Positions 6,920-11,489 of a stretch of DNA of 11,489 bases are shown here, piece by piece. The notes beneath the pieces were generated by a model. It was not told the DNA's origin. It did no database searches and saw nothing but the letters and a program-made list of their open reading frames with translations. This stretch comes from an uncultured bacterium (GTDB lineage Bacteria; Actinomycetota; Coriobacteriia; Coriobacteriales; Coriobacteriaceae). Position 1 is the first letter of the stretch; each line of letters starts with the position of its first letter. The stretch is from contig CAJMOL010000028.1 of assembly GCA_905215095.1 (NCBI GenBank), forward strand, positions 1-11,489. Direction: 5' to 3'. The position numbers were made by a program, and so were the translations under genes.

Positions 6920-8503
6920 TTACGCCTCCTTATTTCGATCGAACACGATTTGTCCGTCCGACATCGTCATGTCAACCGCAAGATCACGTGCGTCGCGATA
7001 ATCGAGGTCGAACACATCCCGATCGAGCACGCAGATATCGGCAAGCTTGCCAACCTCAAGCGTACCCAGCTCGTCTTCGCGCATCAGGTCGTACGCGCCC
7101 CCGGCAGTCCAAGCGCTCAAGAGCTCGACAAGCGTCAGCGTGTTGACCTCATTCACGGGCAGTCCGTCGTCGAAGTATCCGCCGCACGCACTGTAGATTG
7201 ACTCGCCCAAGCTCGGAATCAACAGTGGTAAATCCGTGCCACAGCACACCGTGCATCCGGAATCTTCCATGCCGCGGCGATTCCAGCTGTGCAAAAGTCG
7301 CGTCTCGCCAATTTGTCGACGCATCATCGACAAGCAATCCTCGCGCCGGTCCAGCATCAGAATCTGCGGATAGACCTCGCAAATTCCACCTAACTTGCCA
7401 AACTCGACAAGATCGGCCGGGTCAGAGTTCTCGAAATCGGTAATCGCATGGCGGCGAAGCATCCGTCCATGCTCGTCTCGAGGCAGCGAGGCATAGAGCG
7501 CCACGGTGCGGCGAACGGCGCCATCGCCCTGGCAATGCAAGGAATATCGGAAGCCATCAGCATCGATTGTGCGCAGTTCGTTCTCAATCAGATCCCACTC
7601 GGGCTCCTCGACAACCGTCTTGCCGGCAACTCCCGCATCGGCCGAGTCCTCATAGGGGTCAATCATCTCGGCAAGCCCCGCCCATACGCCGCGATCGGTC
7701 ATACGGTTGAAGCCAGAAAAACGAACGAACGGTCCCCGGAAGCGCTCTCGCGCCTCGCGGGCATATGCCAGATTTGCACCGGTACCCACCGGCTGCGACA
7801 TCATAGAGACGCGAACCGTCAGCTCATCAGACTCCTCACGGCGAGCCATTTCGTCGGCAAAGCCGTAGTAGTCATCGAACGCCATCTCCTTGATGGCGGT
7901 AACGCCGCGCTCGTTAAGCATGCTCATGTAGTCCGAATACCCGGCACGCACCTCGGGCAGCGCGAGGAAATCGCTTATCATGCGCCAGATCTTCTCGGCA
8001 TAGCACGCCTGCGGTGTAAAGCCGTATCGCGCACTGGCGGCAGCGTTGAGAACGCAGGTCTCCGCTCCCGGTGTAAAGCAGACGACGGGGATGTCGCCAA
8101 AACAATCGTCAAGCACAGCTGCCGTATTTGCGTTCTCGGCATCCGATGCCAACGTTTCGGGCAGGTTGTGGCCAAAAGCCGCCGCGCAATCCGAATGATC
8201 TTCTTTCCATGCACGCAAGAGCGACACGGCCTCTTTGGCATCGGCGATGCCGGACAGATCAGACCCCAACGTCCGCAGCGCCCAACCTGTATAGAAGGTA
8301 TGCACATCGATCAGGCCGGGCATGACGGTGCGGTTGCCCAGGTCAACTACCTTGTCCGCCTGGGTCAAATACGAAGCTACCTCAAACTTGGTGCCAACAG
8401 CCTCAATTCGATTGCCACGGACTGCTACGAAACCTTCAAACGGCAGGTCCCCCGTACCGGTAAAGACGCTCTTAGACTTCAGGACCGTCAAACGATCGGA
8501 CAT
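6920..8503 (-). CDS. YtcJ-like amidohydrolase (Amidohydro_3) with altered metal site
   Basis: A 527-aa metal-dependent hydrolase of the YtcJ/amidohydrolase-3 family, normal in length. N-terminal beta-sandwich strands lead to VMPGLIDVH (60-68). Later elements are LHCQGDGAV with H323 (compare HAIGDRAV), RRHAITDFE with H352, CGTDLPLLIP with D424, and the C-terminal GTLEVGKLADICVLDRD that closes the sandwich. The HxH motif reads H68-T-F70, so the second metal His is Phe, and the position that usually holds the carboxylated Lys appears to be R261. The start at 8503 is chosen over an in-frame GTG at 8512 because AGGTGG lies five bases ahead. It follows the transporter by 9 nt. It could release or trim the amino-acid part of the imported conjugate, like the asparaginase of the Salmonella fra locus, but the altered site makes activity uncertain. 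Confidence 0.88.
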   Translation of the reverse strand: MSDRLTVLKSKSVFTGTGDLPFEGFVAVRGNRIEAVGTKFEVASYLTQADKVVDLGNRTVMPGLIDVHTFYTGWALRTLGSDLSGIADAKEAVSLLRAWKEDHSDCAAAFGHNLPETLASDAENANTAAVLDDCFGDIPVVCFTPGAETCVLNAAASARYGFTPQACYAEKIWRMISDFLALPEVRAGYSDYMSMLNERGVTAIKEMAFDDYYGFADEMARREESDELTVRVSMMSQPVGTGANLAYAREARERFRGPFVRFSGFNRMTDRGVWAGLAEMIDPYEDSADAGVAGKTVVEEPEWDLIENELRTIDADGFRYSLHCQGDGAVRRTVALYASLPRDEHGRMLRRHAITDFENSDPADLVEFGKLGGICEVYPQILMLDRREDCLSMMRRQIGETRLLHSWNRRGMEDSGCTVCCGTDLPLLIPSLGESIYSACGGYFDDGLPVNEVNTLTLVELLSAWTAGGAYDLMREDELGTLEVGKLADICVLDRDVFDLDYRDARDLAVDMTMSDGQIVFDRNKEA

Positions 8504-8508
8504 TATAA

Positions 8509-8514
8509 CCACCT
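8509..8514 (-). promoter_or_regulatory. Ribosome binding site overlapping the transporter stop
   Basis: AGGTGG five bases before the ATG at 8503. Its first two bases belong to the transporter's TAG stop (8513-8515), so translation of the amidohydrolase is probably coupled to that of the carrier. It favours the ATG over the in-frame GTG at 8512. Confidence 0.7.
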
Positions 8515-9976
8515 ACGCCGGAAGCATGCCGGAAATGGCAGTAATGACCAAGCCAAACACGACCATGAAAATGAAGAACTTCCAAATGGTCTTCCACCAT
8601 TGGCCAAACGAAATCTTTGCCACGGCAAGGCCGGCAACCGTCATGCCCGCCACGGGGCTGATGGTATTGATGGTCTGATTGGCAAACTGGAGCGCGGTAA
8701 CGGCCGCCTCGGGATTAAGGCCCATAAGCTCGGTCAGCGGACCCATGACGGGCATGGTGAGCGCCGCAAGTCCAGAGCTCGAGGGAACCAGCAAAGAGAG
8801 CAGGCCAAGGACGATATACATAAACGTGGTATAGACGGCGGCGGGTGCACCGGCGAGCGCGGTAGCGAGCGCCTGGAGGATGGTGTCGATGATCATGCCG
8901 CCCTCTGCGATGACCAAGATACCGCGAGCGATGCCGATGACGATAGCGGCATACGCAAAGTCGGCAATGCCTTTAACGAACTCCTCGGCGATCGTCTGCT
9001 GGTCAAGGCCGCCCAGGATACCGGCAAGCAAGCCCATGCCAAGGAACACGGCGGAAATCTCATTCATGTACCAGCCCTGGGTAACAAGACCCCAGACGAT
9101 AATGCCCATACCGCAAGCAAAATCGATAAGCACGAGCTTCTGACGGATAGTGAACTCTTCCTCGATGGAGGCATCGGTCACGGAAAACTCAATACGCTTG
9201 AGCTTATCGTCCTCGTACACAATGGACGACTCGGGGTTTTTCTTGACGCGCATGGCGTAGCGCATGGCCCATGCGATACCGACGGCAGTGAAGATAACCC
9301 AAGAAACGGCGCGCAGCCACAGTTGCGGATTACCCTCGATGCCAATGATGCCTTGGGCGATCAAAACATTAAACGGGTCGATGGTCGAAGCACAATATCC
9401 CAGGTTAGGACCAAGGAAGCAGATGATGAATGCCGTCATCGAGTCATAACCGATACCCATCATGATGGGAATGAAGATGGCATAGAACGGCAGGGCTTCC
9501 TCAGACATACCAAACGTAGTGCCGCAAATGGACAGCAATGTCATCGTGATGGGAATGATGAGGATGTCCTTGTTCTTGAGCTTTTTAATCACACGGCTCA
9601 TGCCGGCATTCAAAGCGTTGGTCTTGGTGATGACTGCGAACGATCCGCCAATCAATAAGACGAACGCAACGACGTCGGCAGCCTCCTGGATGCCCTTGGT
9701 GGGCGCTTGCAGAACCGCGAAGATATCCTGGCCCAGATTGATGGTCTCGCCGGTCTCGGAATCGGTGTAGTTCTTATCGACCTGTTCATAGGTTCCAGCA
9801 ACGGCGACTTCACGCTCGCCCGCCGCTGTCGAAATCGTCTTGCGCTGATACCGACCAGAAGGAACGATCCAAGTCAGGACCGCAAAGACAACGATCAGCA
9901 AGAACATGATCGTATAGACATGCGGTAATTTGAACTTAAAACGTCTGTTTGTCTTCTTCGCCTTCGTATCTGACAT
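8513..9976 (-). CDS. YfcC-family (DcuC/IT superfamily) membrane carrier, likely importer for the locus
   Basis: A 487-aa polytopic membrane protein, the usual length for YfcC carriers. A basic cytoplasmic N-terminus (residues 1-18, rich in Lys/Arg) leads to TM1 (about 19-40, ending WIVPSGRY). Further hydrophobic helices lie near 101-117, 137-152, 160-195, 222-241, 282-298, 305-322, 342-358, 380-398, 437-455 and 463-483. The VPSSSGLAALTMPVM re-entrant region (398-411) and NTISPVAG (437-444) are family signatures. A charged cytoplasmic loop spans about 244-280. YfcC proteins are secondary carriers for amino acids or carboxylates. The Dcu-like FraA of Salmonella imports fructose-asparagine, so uptake of an unphosphorylated Amadori product is plausible. 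The start at 9976 is set by GGAGG five bases upstream; the longer frame to 10054 has no ribosome site. It is the first gene of the operon. Export of the released amino acid is the alternative. Confidence 0.93.
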   Translation of the reverse strand: MSDTKAKKTNRRFKFKLPHVYTIMFLLIVVFAVLTWIVPSGRYQRKTISTAAGEREVAVAGTYEQVDKNYTDSETGETINLGQDIFAVLQAPTKGIQEAADVVAFVLLIGGSFAVITKTNALNAGMSRVIKKLKNKDILIIPITMTLLSICGTTFGMSEEALPFYAIFIPIMMGIGYDSMTAFIICFLGPNLGYCASTIDPFNVLIAQGIIGIEGNPQLWLRAVSWVIFTAVGIAWAMRYAMRVKKNPESSIVYEDDKLKRIEFSVTDASIEEEFTIRQKLVLIDFACGMGIIVWGLVTQGWYMNEISAVFLGMGLLAGILGGLDQQTIAEEFVKGIADFAYAAIVIGIARGILVIAEGGMIIDTILQALATALAGAPAAVYTTFMYIVLGLLSLLVPSSSGLAALTMPVMGPLTELMGLNPEAAVTALQFANQTINTISPVAGMTVAGLAVAKISFGQWWKTIWKFFIFMVVFGLVITAISGMLPA

Positions 9977-10040
9977 AGATACCTCCAAAGAACTCAAGAC
10001 TGCATCGCATCTCGCTTCAACGCTTGCACAAGCAAACGTT

Positions 10041-10056
10041 CTATGACGTTCCATAG
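10041..10056 (-). promoter_or_regulatory. Candidate operator: inverted repeat at the operon promoter
   Basis: CTATG and CATAG arms separated by six bases, overlapping the proposed -10 element of the carrier operon. An ACGTTC motif is also repeated directly at 10036-10041 and 10046-10051, and a second dyad, GCTTG-TG-CAAGC, lies at 10022-10033. GntR/UTRA repressors bind short dyads at promoters, and the adjacent gntR gene makes this a natural site. The arms are short and this is a guess from position and symmetry. Confidence 0.35.
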
Positions 10057-10083
10057 ATTACCAGCAGATTTTCCAGTCATCAA
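10055..10083 (-). promoter_or_regulatory. Candidate promoter of the carrier-kinase operon
   Basis: On the minus strand TTGATG (10083-10078) and TAATCT (10060-10055) are separated by 17 bases, with a TG just upstream of the -10. The match to the sigma-70 consensus is partial (4/6 and 3/6). It lies about 80 bases before the carrier's ATG in the only sizeable gap upstream of the operon. Confidence 0.4.
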
Positions 10084-10149
10084 GATTATTTCAAACTGAT
10101 TGCCGCAACGCGGTTGAACGGTTGCGTGCGCACCGTGAACGGCATGGAG

Positions 10150-10177
10150 ACGCCCGGTGAGATGATCCACCGGGCGT
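10150..10177 (-). terminator. Perfect 10-bp hairpin after the gntR gene
   Basis: ACGCCCGGTG and CACCGGGCGT are separated by 8 bases, 16 nt after the gntR stop at 10194. The stem is GC-rich and perfect. There is no good T-run on the minus strand (GTCTCC follows), so it is an atypical terminator or a mRNA 3'-end stabiliser. It separates gntR from the carrier operon promoter. Confidence 0.6.
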
Positions 10178-10193
10178 TTCCATTCGCAATGTC

Positions 10194-10937
10194 CTAGATG
10201 TCAAAAACGTAGCGAGATCCAACGATCCGCTGACGACCGATGATAAACGGCCGCCGCTGCTCATCGAAAAAGAAGGCTTCCATATAAAACAAGGGTTCGC
10301 CAACGGGAACTGCCAACAGCCGAGCGACCTCGGGCGTTGCGCACGCGATCTCGAGCGTGCACGGGTCAGTAAACGAGGGCGTGCGGCCCGTCCGGTTGCG
10401 CACGAACTCAAAAATGGATTGGTTAGATAGAGGTGCCGTTGATAGATAGGCGTTGTCCTCGTAAACGTATATGTTGTTCTCAAGCATGACAGGGACGCCA
10501 TCGGCAGTACGTACGCGCTCAACGCAAATCAGGTCAGTTCCAACGGGAACACCAAAGAACTGCGCTTCGGTGGAATCCGCCGGCAGTATCTTTCTCGAAA
10601 TGACACGCGCCCCCGGTTCCATTCCGTTAACGCGGCATGCGTCCGAAAAACTCTGGACGTCATCCTTCTGGCGAATCTTGCGCTTGAGCTTGGGGGCATT
10701 GACAAACGTACCTTTCCCCTGTCGCTTCGTTAGATAGCCCTGCTGGACGAGCTCCTCAATAGCGCGTCGCACGGTAACGCGGCCAACTTTATAGCTCTCA
10801 GCCAATTCGAATTCGTTGGGTATCCGCATGCCTGCCTTATAGGCGCCGGAATTAATTTCGTTTTTAATGATATCGATAACCTGTTGGTACAGCGGTATCG
10901 CTGCTTTACCGTCAGTTGGCCCTTCAGTCGGTGGCAT
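10194..10937 (-). CDS. GntR-family transcriptional regulator, HutC/UTRA subfamily (FrlR-like)
   Basis: A 247-aa regulator of normal HutC-subfamily length. Residues 14-80 form the winged helix: IPLYQQVIDIIKNEINSG, then MRIPNEFELAESYKVGRVTVRRAIEEL, then QGYLTKRQGKGTFV, the classical GntR DNA-binding core. Residues about 95-245 are a UTRA ligand-binding domain, with GTDLICVERVRTADGVPVMLENNIY and the closing PFIIGRQRIVGSRYVF strands. UTRA domains usually bind phosphorylated sugars or related metabolites, and in frl/fra-type loci the regulator (FrlR/FraR) represses the operon until the phosphorylated Amadori product appears. The ATG at 10937 has GGGAG seven bases upstream. It has its own likely promoter upstream and a hairpin downstream, so it is probably transcribed separately from the carrier operon. 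Family certain; ligand inferred. Confidence 0.94.
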   Translation of the reverse strand: MPPTEGPTDGKAAIPLYQQVIDIIKNEINSGAYKAGMRIPNEFELAESYKVGRVTVRRAIEELVQQGYLTKRQGKGTFVNAPKLKRKIRQKDDVQSFSDACRVNGMEPGARVISRKILPADSTEAQFFGVPVGTDLICVERVRTADGVPVMLENNIYVYEDNAYLSTAPLSNQSIFEFVRNRTGRTPSFTDPCTLEIACATPEVARLLAVPVGEPLFYMEAFFFDEQRRPFIIGRQRIVGSRYVFDI

Positions 10938-10959
10938 ATACCCTCTCCCAGCACAATTA

Positions 10960-10987
10960 ATTCTAAAACGGGCTTAAGGGCATTCAA
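10960..10987 (-). promoter_or_regulatory. Candidate gntR promoter embedded in a terminator hairpin
   Basis: TTGAAT (10987-10982, in the hairpin loop) and TAGAAT (10965-10960, one mismatch to TATAAT) are 16 bases apart on the minus strand. The implied transcript start is about 15 bases before the gntR ATG, giving a short leader that holds little more than the ribosome site. Confidence 0.45.
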
Positions 10988-11003
10988 CAAGCCCTTAAGC
11001 CCG
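10961..11003 (-). terminator. Intrinsic terminator: 13-bp stem with T-rich tail
   Basis: A perfect 13-bp inverted repeat (10969-10981 with 10991-11003) around a 9-base loop, followed on the minus strand by TTTTAGAA. It lies about 85 bases after the HAD gene stop and just before gntR, so it should end transcripts entering from the right and isolate the locus. Confidence 0.8.
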
Positions 11004-11064
11004 CATTAGCTTAAAGTATGCTAGGTGTCGCACCAAAATGTTGGCTATTTACTCATCAGACCCG

Positions 11065-11086
11065 AAAAACGCGCAACTACCGCGCT
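11065..11086 (-). terminator. Short hairpin with U5 just after the HAD gene
   Basis: On the minus strand CGCG, a 7-base loop and CGCG are followed by TTTTT, starting 3 bases after the TAG at 11088. Including an A-T and a G-T pair the stem is about 6 bp. It is a weak intrinsic terminator, in tandem with the stronger one at 10961-11003. Confidence 0.5.
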
Positions 11087-11087
11087 C

Positions 11088-11489
11088 CTAAGAAAGCGTG
11101 AGCAGCTCCGGCAGTTGGTCGATAATCTTGTCCGCGGCATCCTGGCTAAAGCCAAAGCGCTCCTCACGCTTGGCAATCACCGTCAGGCCGGCTCGCTTAC
11201 CCGCGGCAATGCCCGGAACGGAATCCTCAACGCAGCAGCAGCGATTCGCGGGCAGCCCCAGCAGGTCCAGCGCATGCAGGTAGATGTCGGGCTCGGGCTT
11301 GCTCTCCTTAAACTGTTCACCGCTCACCACGTACTCAAAGGCATCCGACAGGCCGCACGCGCCAAGCACCTCCACGATGCTATTCATGGAAGATGAGCTG
11401 GCCAGCGCCACGCGTACGCCGCGACGCGGGAGCTCGCGAATCGTCTCCACAGCGCCAGGATTAATCAGGGCCTGATAATCGCGCGGGCG
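11088..11489 (-). CDS. HAD-superfamily hydrolase (beta-phosphoglucomutase-like), N-terminus outside window
   Basis: The frame is open from base 11489 to a TAG at 11088 (133 codons) with no convincing start inside; the GTG at 11450 lacks a ribosome site and would begin in mid-domain. It is therefore the C-terminal part of a roughly 210-230 aa protein. Motif II is the ALASSSS strand (Ser), motif III is the Lys in ESKPEPDIY, and motif IV is VEDSVPGI with its acidic pair, followed by GKRAGLTVIA. This is the pattern of HAD subfamily IA, which includes beta-phosphoglucomutase and sugar-phosphate phosphatases. The nucleophile motif DxD and cap domain lie beyond the right edge. Two terminators separate it from gntR, so it probably belongs to the neighbouring unit. 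Substrate unknown. Confidence 0.9.
   Translation of the reverse strand, partial: RPRDYQALINPGAVETIRELPRRGVRVALASSSSMNSIVEVLGACGLSDAFEYVVSGEQFKESKPEPDIYLHALDLLGLPANRCCCVEDSVPGIAAGKRAGLTVIAKREERFGFSQDAADKIIDQLPELLTLS

Noticed and set aside
7448..9658. 736-codon open frame on the plus strand
   Set aside because: It is antisense to the YtcJ-like and YfcC genes, rich in His, Asn, Asp and Lys with no recognisable domain or transmembrane logic, and it spans two real genes. It is an artefact of codon bias on the coding strand.
9977..10054. 26-codon N-terminal extension of the carrier
   Set aside because: GGAGG sits five bases before the ATG at 9976 and the family N-terminus begins there. The extension has no ribosome site and would overlap the promoter/operator region.
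11451..11489. GTG start at 11450 for the HAD gene
   Set aside because: The frame stays open to the window edge, and a start there would remove the nucleophile motif and cap domain, so the gene is partial rather than short.
1..11489. tRNA, rRNA, CRISPR arrays, insertion sequences or phage genes
   Set aside because: No direct-repeat arrays, transposase-like proteins, terminal repeats or tRNA-like folds were seen; the gaps are all under about 220 bases and are accounted for by promoters, hairpins and ribosome sites.

Overview
The window is an almost fully packed catabolic locus with every supported gene on the minus strand, so transcription runs from high to low coordinates. By eye the DNA is moderately GC-rich (high fifties to about 60%), most starts carry good Shine-Dalgarno sequences, and the locus combines an FrlB/FrlC/FrlD-like set with a YfcC-type transporter. 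This fits a gut-dwelling anaerobic actinobacterium of the Coriobacteriia (Collinsella or Olsenella type). That placement is inference; the window has no rRNA or other taxonomic marker.

Layout in transcription order. (1) 11489-11088: the C-terminal part of a HAD-family sugar-phosphatase/phosphoglucomutase-like gene that enters from the right edge, followed by two terminator-like hairpins. (2) 10937-10194: a GntR/UTRA (HutC-type) repressor, then a 10-bp hairpin. (3) 9976-4159: a tightly spaced operon of a YfcC-family 12-TM-class carrier, a YtcJ-like amidohydrolase, an FrlC-like TIM-barrel isomerase/epimerase, an FrlB-like SIS-domain deglycase and an FrlD-like PfkB kinase. (4) A 121-nt gap with an 8-bp GC/AT hairpin. 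(5) 4037-1: a second module of a divergent PfkB kinase, an Amidohydro_2 protein, a YjbQ-family protein, a BtpA/SgcQ-family protein and an FGGY sugar kinase cut by the left edge.

The first module reads as a pathway for Amadori products (fructosyl-amino acids such as fructoselysine, abundant in heated food). The carrier imports the unphosphorylated conjugate, the FrlD-like kinase phosphorylates C6 of the sugar, and the FrlB-like deglycase splits the product into glucose 6-phosphate and the free amino acid. The FrlC-like protein would interconvert the C3 epimer. From memory, Collinsella intestinalis has been reported to consume fructoselysine, which fits. The UTRA-domain regulator probably senses a phosphorylated intermediate.

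The second module has no textbook role. Its kinase is a paralogue of the FrlD-like protein with an altered sugar-binding motif. The amidohydrolases of both modules have substitutions at positions that normally bind metal. This accessory set, and the use of a YfcC carrier for an Amadori pathway, are the parts most likely to be undescribed. Several start codons were moved downstream from the longest reading frame because a clear Shine-Dalgarno sequence lies inside the longer frame.
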